Below the pieces are notes generated by a model. The model was not told where the DNA came from and did no database searches. It worked only from the letters and a program-made list of their open reading frames with translations. This document shows, one piece after another, positions 43,976 to 53,283 of a DNA stretch of 64,000 nucleotides (its first letter is position 1; each line of letters begins with the position of its first letter). Position numbers and translations under genes: made by a program. Where the stretch lies: positions 62,001 through 126,000 of the forward strand of contig JAIEPW010000011.1 in the NCBI GenBank assembly GCA_019748195.1, given 5' to 3'. The stretch comes from Bryobacteraceae bacterium (GTDB lineage Bacteria > Acidobacteriota > Terriglobia > Bryobacterales > Bryobacteraceae).

Positions 43976-45058
43976 ATGCTTCGTTCCCTCGCTTTGCTTT
44001 CGCTCAGCGCCGGGTGGGTGCTTCCCCAGGCGATGACCATCGAAGAGTACGACCCGAAATCCACTTTGGTGGTGCCTGGCCGTTCCGTCACCCGCTCAAA
44101 ATATCCGTTTGTCGATGTCCACTGGCACGCCACCCGAGTGTCCAAGCCCGCCGATGTGGATGACCTGATCGCCCAAATGGACAAGATCAACATGCGGGTG
44201 ATGGTGAACTTAAGCGGCGGCACCGGGGATCGCTTGAAGCAGGTGGTGCAACTGATGAAGGGCCGCCATCCGGAACGCTTCGTGATCTTCGCGAACTTCT
44301 CGTTCGACGGGCTGGATGAGCCCGGCTACGCCGCCAAACTCGCCCGGCAGTTGGAACAGGACGTCAAGAACGGAGCGCAGGGCCTGAAGATCTTCAAGAA
44401 TTTCGGCATGGATCTGAAAGACACCAACGGTCAGCGCGTCCGGGTTGACGATCCGCGCTTTGATGAAGCCTTCGAACTCTGCGGCAAACTCGGCATCCCG
44501 GTGCTGATCCACACCGCCGAGCCAAAACCGTTCTTTGACCCCATCGACAAGAAGAACGAGCGCTGGCTGGAGATGAAGCAGTTTCCGCAGCGGGCGCGTC
44601 CGCCGGAGCGCTATCCCTCCTGGGACGCGCTGATGGGCGAGTTGTGGACCCGCGTGGCGCGGCACCCGAGAACAAACTTCATTGCCGCGCACCTCGCCTG
44701 GCTCGGCGGCGATCTCGCCATGCTGAGTCGGATGATGGACAAGCACCCCAACCTCTACACCGAGATCGGCGCGGTGCTGGCGGAGATCGGCCGGCAGCCT
44801 CGCATGTTCCGGGAATGGATGGCGCGCTACGGCGACCGGGTCTGCTTCGGCAAGGACGCGGTAACCGAGTGGAGTGAATATCACGTCTACTTCCGCGTGC
44901 TCGAAACCGATGACGAATACTTCGATTACTACCGGAAGCGGCACGCCTTCTGGAAGATGTATGGGGCGAACCTGCCGGACGAATCGCTGAAGAAGCTGTA
45001 CTACAAGACGGCGCTGAAACTGATTCCGGGAATCAGCAAGTCCGGCTTCCCCCGGTAG
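43976..45058 (+). CDS. amidohydrolase 2 family TIM-barrel metal hydrolase, secreted
   Basis: A 360-residue protein with an N-terminal signal (MLRSLALLSLSAGWVLPQA). VDVHWHAT carries the first metal histidines, IPVLIHTAEP the next ligand, NFIAAHLAWLGGD the barrel histidine, and CFGKDAVTEW the last acidic residue, matching the amidohydrolase-2 (ACMSD-like) clan. Members hydrolyse or decarboxylate aromatic and cyclic compounds. Substrate unknown. It diverges from the thioredoxin-like gene (56 bp) and converges on the broken metallopeptidase. Confidence 0.87.
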   Translation: MLRSLALLSLSAGWVLPQAMTIEEYDPKSTLVVPGRSVTRSKYPFVDVHWHATRVSKPADVDDLIAQMDKINMRVMVNLSGGTGDRLKQVVQLMKGRHPERFVIFANFSFDGLDEPGYAAKLARQLEQDVKNGAQGLKIFKNFGMDLKDTNGQRVRVDDPRFDEAFELCGKLGIPVLIHTAEPKPFFDPIDKKNERWLEMKQFPQRARPPERYPSWDALMGELWTRVARHPRTNFIAAHLAWLGGDLAMLSRMMDKHPNLYTEIGAVLAEIGRQPRMFREWMARYGDRVCFGKDAVTEWSEYHVYFRVLETDDEYFDYYRKRHAFWKMYGANLPDESLKKLYYKTALKLIPGISKSGFPR

Positions 45059-45064
45059 CAGCGG

Positions 45065-46055
45065 TCATCGCGGGGGATCGGCCGGGGCCGCGGCGATCAG
45101 AGCCGCCAGCGCCTCGTCGCGGGAGCCCTTGCCCTCCAGGTAAGGCTGCCAGACTTGCCGCAGCACCGGCCTCAGGCGAGCCATGCCGCGATTCCAGATG
45201 CCTCCCGCCTCGGCCATGGGAACGTAGTCCGGGATCTGCTTGCGCACGGCTTCTCCCGCCGTGAAGAAGATCATCGCGTGGGACAAATTGCGCGTAACCC
45301 GCTTGCCGGCCTTGCGGCCCTCTTCGCGCAGGGCCGCGATCATCCGGTCGTCCCACTGGTGCATTCCTTCATGAAAGACAGTCTCCAGATTTTCCGTGGG
45401 GCTGGACGGAGGCCGGCTGGCCACCACCAGCAGGTTCCCGCTGGTCGAGTACGCGCCCGCCCAATTCGAGTAAGCGGATACATGCACGGCGAATCCGGCC
45501 GAGGGCCATTCCATGCCGTACGCCCGCGTGATGTAGGCGAGCACGGCACGCCCATGCCGGTCCACCTGCTCCTGCGTTTTCTGATGCCACTTCTGGTTCG
45601 CTTCGCGATGCGACGGCCACCAGACTTTGCGATACACCGCCGCGGCGCTTTCCAGCACCTTCGCCACCGCCGGGTCCACCGGTACGCCCTGGAGCGAAGC
45701 TGCATCGCCGGCGTCCGCGAGTGCCTTCGTGACGGTAAACATGGCTTCGTCGAAAATCGCGTCCTTGCGGCTCAGTCCGTTCGCGTAAGCCGCCACCGCG
45801 GCGCGCCACTGGCTGGCTTCTTCGGCCGTCATCGACGCCAGGGCCTTTTCGGCCTCGTCAGGCGCGCCCGACGCCGCTTCGCGGGCGGAATCGGGGGTCT
45901 TGTTTTCGGCCCGGCCCAGAAACATAGAGGAAGTGATGCAGATTCAGCCAGAATTCGCCGGTGTGGAACCGGAATATCGGCGACTGGGGCCATGCGGCTT
46001 GGGCGAGCATCGCCGCCGCAACGCAGAGCCGTGAGAGCACTCGGGATTGATACAT
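45065..46055 (-). pseudogene. secreted HExxH metallopeptidase-like gene with a one-base frameshift
   Basis: The start (ATG 46055, or 46076) gives a signal peptide and FRFHTGEFWLNLHHFLYV. At an AAA run (45920-45922, TTT on the coding strand) the frame changes: the upstream frame continues only as unrelated SGPGRKQD, while the +1 frame gives LGRAENKTPDSARE and continues 280 residues. Deleting one T restores FLYVLGRAEN. The downstream part carries ETVFHEGMHQWDD, an HExxH zinc motif. Either a real mutation or a sequencing error explains it; otherwise the protein would be a secreted zinc peptidase of unknown substrate. Confidence 0.72.
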
Positions 46056-46132
46056 AATCGCTGAAGTTAGACGCATTCCAATCCGCTCGGTTCCGCGGAG
46101 AAACACACCGCGCGGGCGAACGTCCAAACGAC

Positions 46133-46906
46133 ATGGCCTCGGAACAGCTCCCGGCCGGAGGCTTCTACGGCGTGAACCGGCGCCAATGGCGAGGGGAAGC
46201 CGCCGTGCTGACTGAAGTCCGCCATCGCGAACCCCGCCGGCTCCCGCGGCACACCCACGAGCGCGCCTTCCTGACCTTGCTGGTGGCGGGAAGCTATCGC
46301 GAACGGCTCGGATCTCGCGAAATCGAATTCCGGCCTCTCACCATGAGCTACCGCCCGGCCTGGCTGGAACACCAGGACGAGATTGGCGCCGGGGGCGCTC
46401 ATTTCCTGTTGGTGGAGACGGCCGGCTCCGGCCGCGAGCAGGAGCCGCGGATGTTGGGTCCCGCGGCGGTTCGCGCCGCCGCGCGCCTGTACGCCGCGCT
46501 TCCCCGCCGCGACCCGGACGAATTGGAGGTGTTGCTGGCGGAGTTGGGTGGGACGCTGAACTCTCCGGAATTCGCGGAGGCCGGGCGTCCCGCGTGGTTG
46601 ATGAGAGTCGAGGAACGGTTGCTGTCCTCGATCGACGGTGCGCCTCCGCTTCGCCTCGCCGCGTCGGAGGCGGGGGTCCACCCGATCCATGTGGCCCGCA
46701 CCTTTCGCCGCGTTCACGGGCTATCGATGACCCAATGGGTTCACCGCCAGCGGATCAGCCGCGCCTGTGACGCGCTGTCGAGGGATGTGGATCTTGCGCG
46801 GCTGAGCGCCGACCTCGGGTTTGCCGATCAGAGCCACTTCACTCGGGTCTTCCGGCGGGAAACCGGAATCACCCCTGCCGCGATGCGCAGGTTGCTGCGG
46901 TCCTAG
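46133..46906 (+). CDS. AraC-family transcriptional regulator
   Basis: A 257-residue regulator. The N-terminal half contains RHTHERAFLTLLVAGSYRE, a cupin-like sensing region. The C-terminal HTH domain has LAASEAGVHPIHVARTFRRV for the first helix-turn-helix and LARLSADLGFADQSHFTRVFRRETG for the second. It starts 77 bp from the metallopeptidase start on the opposite strand and may control it. Its end overlaps the DJ-1-like gene by 4 bp tail to tail. The effector is unknown. Confidence 0.92.
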   Translation: MASEQLPAGGFYGVNRRQWRGEAAVLTEVRHREPRRLPRHTHERAFLTLLVAGSYRERLGSREIEFRPLTMSYRPAWLEHQDEIGAGGAHFLLVETAGSGREQEPRMLGPAAVRAAARLYAALPRRDPDELEVLLAELGGTLNSPEFAEAGRPAWLMRVEERLLSSIDGAPPLRLAASEAGVHPIHVARTFRRVHGLSMTQWVHRQRISRACDALSRDVDLARLSADLGFADQSHFTRVFRRETGITPAAMRRLLRS

Positions 46907-47595
46907 TCCCGAATCCAGGCTTTGCTCTGGTATTCCATGTAATCAACCGTCGTTTGCGCCACAGCCCGCCCGAAATAGCGATCCACAACCCGAATCGCGA
47001 GGTCGATTCCGCTGGTCAGCCCGCCCGCCGAGCATAAGTCGCCATTCTCCACGAAGCGGAGCCCCCGCCGCAGCTTCACCCGCGGGAACTCCCCCGCGAA
47101 CCTGTCGAAGAAATCGTGGTGGGTTGTGGCGAGCTTGCCGTCCAACAGCCCGGTCTTCGCCAGCAGAAACGCACCTGTGCAGACGGACATCGTGACCTCC
47201 GCCTTTTGGGAGGCATGCCTCAGCCACTCGATCTTCGCGGGCGTGTGTCCGCCTTGAGCGGGAATGACAATTACCTTGGGCGGCGGCGCGCTCCCGAAAT
47301 CATGATCCGGGACGATCCGCATTCCGGCGCTGGCGCGAAGCGGTTCCGTTCGGTCGGACACGGTGTAGAGCTGAAACGCCATCCGATGCGCCGCCTCGGA
47401 ACCGGGGCGCTGAACGTCCTGGAAGACCTCCCACGGACCCGCGAAGTCGATCATGGTGGCTCCGGGTCCAAGAAGGAACGCCACCGGGATGCTGCCGCCG
47501 GCGGGAGGCGTGAGGCGGGCCGTGCTGGTCGCCGCCAGGCCCTGAAGAGCGGCGCTGGCTCCGGCAAGGGCGGGGAAGAAGGTTCGTCGGTTCAT
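46903..47595 (-). CDS. DJ-1/PfpI family protein, Tat-signalled
   Basis: A 230-residue class I glutamine-amidotransferase-like protein related to isonitrile hydratase and GlxA-type regulators' N-domains. The nucleophile-elbow cysteine is C139 in MSVCTGAFLLAKTG, and IPVAFLLGPGATMIDFAGPWEVF begins the fold. The N-terminus MNRRTFFPALAGASAAL looks like a Tat or Sec signal, so it is probably exported. Enzymatic activity unknown. Confidence 0.88.
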   Translation of the reverse strand: MNRRTFFPALAGASAALQGLAATSTARLTPPAGGSIPVAFLLGPGATMIDFAGPWEVFQDVQRPGSEAAHRMAFQLYTVSDRTEPLRASAGMRIVPDHDFGSAPPPKVIVIPAQGGHTPAKIEWLRHASQKAEVTMSVCTGAFLLAKTGLLDGKLATTHHDFFDRFAGEFPRVKLRRGLRFVENGDLCSAGGLTSGIDLAIRVVDRYFGRAVAQTTVDYMEYQSKAWIRD

Positions 47596-47650
47596 GACCC
47601 GATTGTGCGGCTTTCCCCGGGGAAAGTCTGGAACGCCGCCAACCGGGACT

Positions 47651-47878
47651 TCAATACGGCTTGGCGAGAGGTGTCAGCTCAAAACGTTCCGGATCCAACC
47701 CTCGCGACCGCAGCATCGCCACGCAATCTTCCGGCGTTCTGCCGATCGCCTCGATCAGTCGCAAGGCTAGGTTTTGGGGAGTGTAAATCTCCAGCGCGAT
47801 CCAGTGGCCCACCAGATCCCAGCGCTGCCGCAGAGTGAGCGAATCCGGCGAAGTGCCGATCAGGGACTCGAGCGTCAA
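47651..47878 (-). CDS. small uncharacterised protein at the end of the sigma/anti-sigma operon
   Basis: A 75-residue soluble protein with a LRQRWDLVGHWIALEIYTPQN core and a short C-terminus ending LAKPY. The start is TTG 47878, overlapping the stop of the upstream secreted protein (TTGA). This coupling supports reality despite small size. No family was recognised. Confidence 0.6.
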   Translation of the reverse strand: MTLESLIGTSPDSLTLRQRWDLVGHWIALEIYTPQNLALRLIEAIGRTPEDCVAMLRSRGLDPERFELTPLAKPY

Positions 47879-48972
47879 AACTTCTTCAGCTCCTCGATCA
47901 ATGCGTTCAGGCCCTTCTTGCGGTAAATCTGCGCCAGCCTCTGTTCTTCGGCGGAGGGTGGCAGCACCTTGGCCAGGCGGGGATCGCTGAGAATGGCTCG
48001 GCTGGGCACCCACATCGAGCCGTCCGCGAACTCCACGCTGGAGAGATAACCCCGCATGCCCTGAATCGCTGAAGCACGCGGGAACTTCAAGGACCCTTCC
48101 GGAACCACCTGCGACAGCTTTCCGGGCGCGATCGCGAGGTCGGCGGGCACCGAACCGGCCAGAAACTCGCGGCCGCGATCATCCTCGACAATCCAGCCGA
48201 CTTCCACGTGCTTCACCGGCCGCTCACTCTTATTGCGAATCTCCAGGCGCGGCGCGCGCGCCTCATTGCCGGCGAGCTTCGCGATCGTGTCCGTCGCATC
48301 CACCGGCGATTCCGGGAAGCGCAGGAACGCAAACCGCAGTTCCTTCTCCGGCTCGATATTGGTGGCGCGCGAGCGGACCACTTGAATGCCCATCTGCGGG
48401 CGGTCGGTTTCCTGCCGCAGGCTCGCCAGGATCTCCCGCTGCAGGCCGTCGCGTCCTGCTTGCTCCAGGATGCGGCGGAAGTGAACACGATCCCGGCGCG
48501 CTTCCAACTCCCACACCGTCATCGAACGGCGCGAATTCAACTTATTGGGCCCGTAAAAGCTCAGGTCTTCGAAAAGCACGCCTTCGATCCCGATCTCCAC
48601 CAGGACGCTCGCGCCCTGAGCGGCGGGCTTCAGCAGCCGCAAATCGATCCGGACCGGGAACGTCTCGCCAGGGCCGATGTCCAGGCTCGGCACCGAGACC
48701 GAAGCGCGGCCTCCCGGCGTCACTTCCTGCGCCGTCACCATCAGCGTGACGCCGCGAATCTTCTTTTGCGCCGAATTGCGCAGCGTCAGCGAGGAGTGGA
48801 GGTCCAGAACGATCGCTCCGCCCCGGGGCGTGGCGTTCGATTCGCCCCAATCTGCCGCCACCACGCCGACCGGCGAATCCTTCGGAAAGTCGATCTTGAG
48901 GCTTCCTCCCCGGTCCTGCGCCAGAAGCGCGGCGGAGACAGCCAGCACACACGCGGCGCTATTCCTGAACAT
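47875..48972 (-). CDS. uncharacterised secreted protein in an ECF sigma operon
   Basis: A 365-residue protein with signal peptide (MFRNSAACVLAVSAALLAQ). The body is beta-rich with VLDLHSSLTLRNSAQKKIRG and VPSLDIGPGETFPVRIDL, which resemble immunoglobulin-like strands. A short helical C-terminus, IYRKKGLNALIEELKKF, ends the protein. It overlaps the anti-sigma gene by 14 bp and follows it in the operon, so it may be the regulated output or a co-sensor. Family not recognised. Confidence 0.72.
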   Translation of the reverse strand: MFRNSAACVLAVSAALLAQDRGGSLKIDFPKDSPVGVVAADWGESNATPRGGAIVLDLHSSLTLRNSAQKKIRGVTLMVTAQEVTPGGRASVSVPSLDIGPGETFPVRIDLRLLKPAAQGASVLVEIGIEGVLFEDLSFYGPNKLNSRRSMTVWELEARRDRVHFRRILEQAGRDGLQREILASLRQETDRPQMGIQVVRSRATNIEPEKELRFAFLRFPESPVDATDTIAKLAGNEARAPRLEIRNKSERPVKHVEVGWIVEDDRGREFLAGSVPADLAIAPGKLSQVVPEGSLKFPRASAIQGMRGYLSSVEFADGSMWVPSRAILSDPRLAKVLPPSAEEQRLAQIYRKKGLNALIEELKKF

Positions 48973-49576
48973 ACACGCTTGTGATCGTCACCTGGCCGGT
49001 ATCGTTGTCGATGTACCGGGCCCGCGCCGATCCCTCCGTCTGCACCGAGACCGAAACGGGACGCAGGTTCGCGTTCCGAAGGGACATCGTGCTGCCGTTT
49101 TCCCGAACTTCCACGCCCGCCGAGGTTGCTTCAATCACCAACCCCGGTTCCAATTTCACCAAATGGGGTCCGGTTTCCCAGCGGGCTACTTTTCCGGCCG
49201 CCCGGAACAGGGATTGCGTCATCGCCGGCGACATGTTCAACCACCATGCGCTCGATATCAGAAACGCGGCGGCTCCCAACGCCACCGCGGGCTTCCACCC
49301 GAGCGGGGTGTCGCGCTTGGGCTTCTGGATGGCTTCCGAAGCCGCCAACCCAACCCGGATGTTGCCGGTCATTTCGCGAGCCAGCCGGTCCCAGTTCAAG
49401 TTCGCCGGCAACTCCTCCGCCGCGGACTTCAATTCCCGTCCAGCCGCGCGGAAGCTCTCCAATTCGGCCCGGCAGGCCTGGCAATTCCGGAGATGCAGGC
49501 GCGCGCGCAGGCTTCGGACGAAATCCAGGTCGCCTCCCGCGTGCAGAGCTAAGTCCCCAATTTTCACATGCTTCAT
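48959..49576 (-). CDS. zinc-finger anti-sigma factor
   Basis: A 205-residue membrane protein. The N-terminal anti-sigma zinc finger has H-x3-C-x2-C in HLRNCQACRAELESF. One transmembrane helix (PAVALGAAAFLISSAWWL) precedes a periplasmic beta-rich domain (about residues 115-205) with LVKLEPGLVIEATSAGVEV. It would hold the upstream ECF sigma factor inactive until a signal releases it. The start overlaps the sigma stop by 4 bp. The FecR-like periplasmic domain could bind a wall or surface ligand. Confidence 0.82.
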   Translation of the reverse strand: MKHVKIGDLALHAGGDLDFVRSLRARLHLRNCQACRAELESFRAAGRELKSAAEELPANLNWDRLAREMTGNIRVGLAASEAIQKPKRDTPLGWKPAVALGAAAFLISSAWWLNMSPAMTQSLFRAAGKVARWETGPHLVKLEPGLVIEATSAGVEVRENGSTMSLRNANLRPVSVSVQTEGSARARYIDNDTGQVTITSVYVQE

Positions 49577-50133
49577 GGGACCCTCCGGTCTTTGCGCCGG
49601 TCGAAGAACCGCCGCACCTTCACGCGCGCGTTGGAAATGTGCGACCGGACCGTAGCTTTCGAGCAGTTCAAATGGGCGGCCACTTCTTCCGCTTCCAGAC
49701 CTTCCACGTCGCGCAACAGCAGCGCCGTCCGCTCCCGCTCGGTGAGAACTTCCAATCCTGCTTCGAGATACGAGCGCCGCTCGGCCCGCAACACACGCTG
49801 CTCGGGGTTCTCGGCCGGTTCCCGCAAAGGCTCGCCGATCTCGTCAATCTCGCAGAAATCCACGCGGCCCGCCCGCCGGATAAAGTCAATCGCCGTATTG
49901 GTGGCAATCCGGCCCAGCCACTGCGAGGCTTTCTCTGGATCCTTCAGTTGCTCGGACCGCTGCAGCGCCTTGATAAACGCTTCCTGGGTCAGATCCTGGG
50001 CGTCGTCGACGTTGCGGACAATGCGGTAAATAATCAGGAAGACGCGGCGTAAGTTGTTCGCAATGAACAGGTTCTGCGCTTCCTGCTGGGATGCGGCGCC
50101 CGCCGGAGCGTCGATGCGTCCAGCTTCGCTCAT
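49573..50133 (-). CDS. ECF RNA polymerase sigma factor
   Basis: A 186-residue sigma factor. Region 2 shows LRRVFLIIYRIVRNVDDAQDLTQEAF with the core-binding and -10 recognition pattern, and WLGRIATNTAIDFIRR follows. Region 4 has LTERERTALLLRDVEGLEAEEVAAHLNCSKATVRSHISNAR. ATG 50133 is preferred over an upstream start at 50181. It heads the operon sigma / anti-sigma / secreted protein / small protein and probably autoregulates it. The 217 bp upstream hold no gene; a sigma-specific promoter would be expected there but is not obvious. Confidence 0.92.
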   Translation of the reverse strand: MSEAGRIDAPAGAASQQEAQNLFIANNLRRVFLIIYRIVRNVDDAQDLTQEAFIKALQRSEQLKDPEKASQWLGRIATNTAIDFIRRAGRVDFCEIDEIGEPLREPAENPEQRVLRAERRSYLEAGLEVLTERERTALLLRDVEGLEAEEVAAHLNCSKATVRSHISNARVKVRRFFDRRKDRRVP

Positions 50134-50350
50134 TGTCCCACCCAGAACCGCTTGTTCGGTGAACACGCCTTGCCCTCGCAATGGTTGACGCAGCGGCCGT
50201 CCAAACGTGCAGAGGGCATATCAGCTTCCATCATACTTGGACGCGCGGGCAGGCTAAGGGAGTCCACTTAGAGAGCACCATCGGCGGCCGGACACCAAAG
50301 GCTTAGTCTCAGCCCTTGCCCAAGACAAAACCGATGCGGTACAAACAGGT

Positions 50351-52042
50351 TTGCTCTCCCGCCCGATCGTTCCGCAACTGCTCCCGGTGCTGATGGCCGC
50401 TCTGTTTCTGATTCCAACCGCGGGCGGTCGCGCCATGCTGGAAACCGACGAGGCCACCTTCAGCGGCATCGCCCGGAACATGCTGGAGTCCGGCGATTGG
50501 GTAACTCCCTACATCAATGGCGTACGCCATTTCGACAAGCCGCCGTTTCTGTTCTGGGTAATGGCCGCCAGCTTCTCGCTTTTCGGCGTCAGCGAATTTG
50601 CCGCCCGGCTGCCCAACGCCCTGCTGCTGCTGGGAATCACGGTCCTGGTGACGCGGATGGCTTCGCGCGCCGCGGGCCCAGCGGCGGGACTCTACAGCGG
50701 CTTGGCGTTCTCCTGTTGCATCGGCGCCTATCTGTTTACCCGCGAGGCCCTGCACGATCCGGGTCTGATCTTCTTCCTGACGCTCGCGTTCTGGGCCTTC
50801 CTGCTGTGGTATGGCGATCCTCGCAAGCCGCGAGTCCCAGCCCTGATCTTCTACGCCTGCCTGGGGGCGGGCACTTTGACCAAGGGCCTGATCGCGATCC
50901 TGTTCCCCGTGGCGATCGTGGCGCTCTTCTTCGCCGTTTCGCGGCAGGCGCCGCGCCTCCGGGATCTGCACCTTGCCGCGGGGCTGGTGGTGCTGCTGGC
51001 GATCGCGGCGCCGTGGCACTGGCTGGTAGCCACGCGCAATCCTGGTTTCGCGGAGCACTATTTCCTGAACGAGCATGTCCGCCGCTTCTTGAACACGCGT
51101 CCCCAGCAGGATTTCGCGAGCGTGCCGCTGTCTGTCTTTCTCGGACTGCTTCCCGCGTGGTTGTTCCCATGGACCGCTTTTGTTCCCGCGGCGTTCGCGG
51201 GGGAAAAGCTGCAATCCGAACGCGCGCTGATTCGCCTGGCGCTGCTCTGGGCGGGTTTCGTGCTGCTTTTCTTCTCGATTTCCTCCGGCCGCCTGGAGCA
51301 TTATCTGTTCCCGGCGCTGCCCGCGATCGCCATCCTGATTGGGTGCGGCCTCCATCGAAACCGCGATGCCGCGGTGGTTCGCTACGGCTACGCCGCTCTT
51401 GCGATCCTCGGGTTGCTGCTGGCGTTGCTTGGGCTCGCGGGCGCGGCGCTGTACCGCGAGGAAATCATTGGCGCCCTTGCCGGAGATCCCGGAGGACGCC
51501 ATGTGCAGTCGGTGTTCTCGCCGGTGCTGGCCCTGCCGCCGGACGCGCTGGAGCGCCTAATGGCGCCAGCCGCCGCGACGATCGCCGGATTCGCCTTGTC
51601 GCTAACGGCGGCGTGGTGGTTGCGGCGATCGGTTTGGGCGGCGATCGCCCTGGCCGCCGGGGTGGGGATCTTCGGAATCGCGGCGCATGTCAGCCTGGGC
51701 ATTTGCGAGGATCTGGTCTCTTCCCGTTCCTTCGCCCGCGAGGTGGCGCGGCACGCGACTCCCGATACCCGGCTGCTGGTTCGCGGAAGCTTCGAAAGCG
51801 CGAATTCGATGTTGTTCTATCAGCCCCTGCCGCTCGAAGTCCTGGGGAAAGCTCCGACGCTGGACCTCGGCTTGACGTATCCCGGCGCGCCGCGACGCAA
51901 GGTCAGCATCGAGGAGGCGATCGCCGCGTGGAACTCGGATCAGGCGGTGATCCTGCTGACGCCGCGCGAACTGCAAAGCGAGTTTGGATCCGGCAAAGTG
52001 TTGCTGGAGCGCGCCGGACGGGTGTTGTTGCGCAACCGTTAG
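50351..52042 (+). CDS. ArnT-like (PMT_2) membrane glycosyltransferase
   Basis: A 563-residue GT-C protein. A first loop bears LETDEATFSGIARNMLESGDW, with the catalytic acidic residues of ArnT/PMT-2 enzymes, and HFDKPPFLFW follows. About eleven membrane helices are present, including LNEHVRRF and the HHRxxxxYLFP-like periplasmic region LEHYLFPALPA. Such enzymes move an aminoarabinose or other sugar from undecaprenyl phosphate to lipid A or a glycoprotein. TTG 50351 is the likely start; ATG 50393 would shorten the first helix. Confidence 0.82.
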   Translation: MLSRPIVPQLLPVLMAALFLIPTAGGRAMLETDEATFSGIARNMLESGDWVTPYINGVRHFDKPPFLFWVMAASFSLFGVSEFAARLPNALLLLGITVLVTRMASRAAGPAAGLYSGLAFSCCIGAYLFTREALHDPGLIFFLTLAFWAFLLWYGDPRKPRVPALIFYACLGAGTLTKGLIAILFPVAIVALFFAVSRQAPRLRDLHLAAGLVVLLAIAAPWHWLVATRNPGFAEHYFLNEHVRRFLNTRPQQDFASVPLSVFLGLLPAWLFPWTAFVPAAFAGEKLQSERALIRLALLWAGFVLLFFSISSGRLEHYLFPALPAIAILIGCGLHRNRDAAVVRYGYAALAILGLLLALLGLAGAALYREEIIGALAGDPGGRHVQSVFSPVLALPPDALERLMAPAAATIAGFALSLTAAWWLRRSVWAAIALAAGVGIFGIAAHVSLGICEDLVSSRSFAREVARHATPDTRLLVRGSFESANSMLFYQPLPLEVLGKAPTLDLGLTYPGAPRRKVSIEEAIAAWNSDQAVILLTPRELQSEFGSGKVLLERAGRVLLRNR

Positions 52043-53283
52043 CCGCCAGTGCGCGCGAGCTTGCGGTCCAGCAGGTCGCGATCGGACTGTGAACTCGCCT
52101 TGGCTTTGGCGGCGCCGAAGCAGCGCCGCGCTTCCTCGAGGTGACCCGCGCGGAAGTGCAATTCGCCCAGCGCCGCGTCGTAAAGGTGATAGCGCAGCAG
52201 CGCGGGATCGCCGGCGGCGGAGCGCAATTCCGATAATCCCGCCTCCGGACCGCGCAATTCCGCCACCGCGATCGCCCGATTCAGAACGAAGACGGCGGAA
52301 GGGTGCAGCGCGATCAGCGCGTCATAAAGCTGCACGATCACGCGCCAATTGGTCGCGGCGTATCGCGGCGCGAGGCAATGCTCGCGGGCGATGGCGGCTT
52401 CAAGGTGGAATCGCGAGATCGCCGCGCCGGCCGCGGAGATCGCCAGATGTTCGCAGGCGCGGTGAATGAGGCGCTGGTCCCACCGGCCGCGATCCTGATC
52501 CTCGAGCAGCACGGCGTTGCCCTGGACATCCTCGCGCGATTCCAGCCGGGCCGAGTGAAACAACATCAGCGCCATTAAGGCATGCGTCGCGGGGGTCTGG
52601 AATCGCGGCTGGGAGCAGAGCAGGTGACAGAGCCACACGGCATCTTCGCATAGCTCGCCGCGAATCGCACTGGCGCCCACGGACGCGCTGTAGCCTTCGT
52701 TAAAGAGCAGATAGAGCACCTGGTGCACGGCGTCCAGGCGCTCCACGAGTTCCTCGTCGGCGGGCGGCCGCAGCGCGACATTCTCCTCCTGGAGTCGCCG
52801 CCGCGCCCGCTGAATCCGTTTCCGCGCCGTGTCTTCCTTGAGCAGTAGCGCGCGCGCGATTTCCGTCGCTCCGAATCCGCACAACGCCTTCAAGGCGAAG
52901 GCGACCTGATCCTCTGGCAACAGGCAGGGATGACAGCAGGCGAACATCATGCGGAGCTGGCTGTCTTCGATCTCGGACTCGCCGAACTGCGCCTCGATCC
53001 GCAGCGCGGCGGGACTGCTGAGCGCCGCCGCCACCCGCTGCCCGGTCCTTTGTCGGCGAAGGGCGTCCAGGATCTTGTTACGCGCCACCCGATGCACCCA
53101 CCCGGCAGGGTTCGCAGGCGGACCCTGGTGCCGCCACGCCTGCAGAGCGTCCAGCAGCGTGGCTTGCACCATGTCCTCCACCAGTTCAAAGTGCCGCCAG
53201 CCGAAGATCCGGGTCAGGACCGGAACCAGGCGTCCGGCTTCGTGACGGAAGAAGTTTTCCACCAGCGGCGCGGCGTCGTTCAT
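52039..53283 (-). CDS. large ECF-type sigma factor with DUF6596-like C-terminal region
   Basis: A 414-residue sigma factor with an extra C-terminal domain. Region 2 has FELVEDMVQATLLDALQAWRHQG and WVHRVARNKILDALR. Region 4 spans LPEDQVAFALKALCGFGATEIARALLLKEDTARKRIQRARRRL. The remaining 240 residues (from VEARLDAVHQVLYLLFNEGYSA) are the helical tail typical of SigJ/ECF41-like relatives paired with YCII proteins. ATG 53283 overlaps the YCII stop (ATGA). The tail may replace an anti-sigma factor in control. Confidence 0.88.
   Translation of the reverse strand: MNDAAPLVENFFRHEAGRLVPVLTRIFGWRHFELVEDMVQATLLDALQAWRHQGPPANPAGWVHRVARNKILDALRRQRTGQRVAAALSSPAALRIEAQFGESEIEDSQLRMMFACCHPCLLPEDQVAFALKALCGFGATEIARALLLKEDTARKRIQRARRRLQEENVALRPPADEELVERLDAVHQVLYLLFNEGYSASVGASAIRGELCEDAVWLCHLLCSQPRFQTPATHALMALMLFHSARLESREDVQGNAVLLEDQDRGRWDQRLIHRACEHLAISAAGAAISRFHLEAAIAREHCLAPRYAATNWRVIVQLYDALIALHPSAVFVLNRAIAVAELRGPEAGLSELRSAAGDPALLRYHLYDAALGELHFRAGHLEEARRCFGAAKAKASSQSDRDLLDRKLARTGG

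Noticed and set aside
48973-49655. Plus-strand open frames over the anti-sigma and sigma genes
   Set aside because: They are antisense shadows; the minus-strand frames have zinc-finger and sigma motifs and overlapping operon structure.
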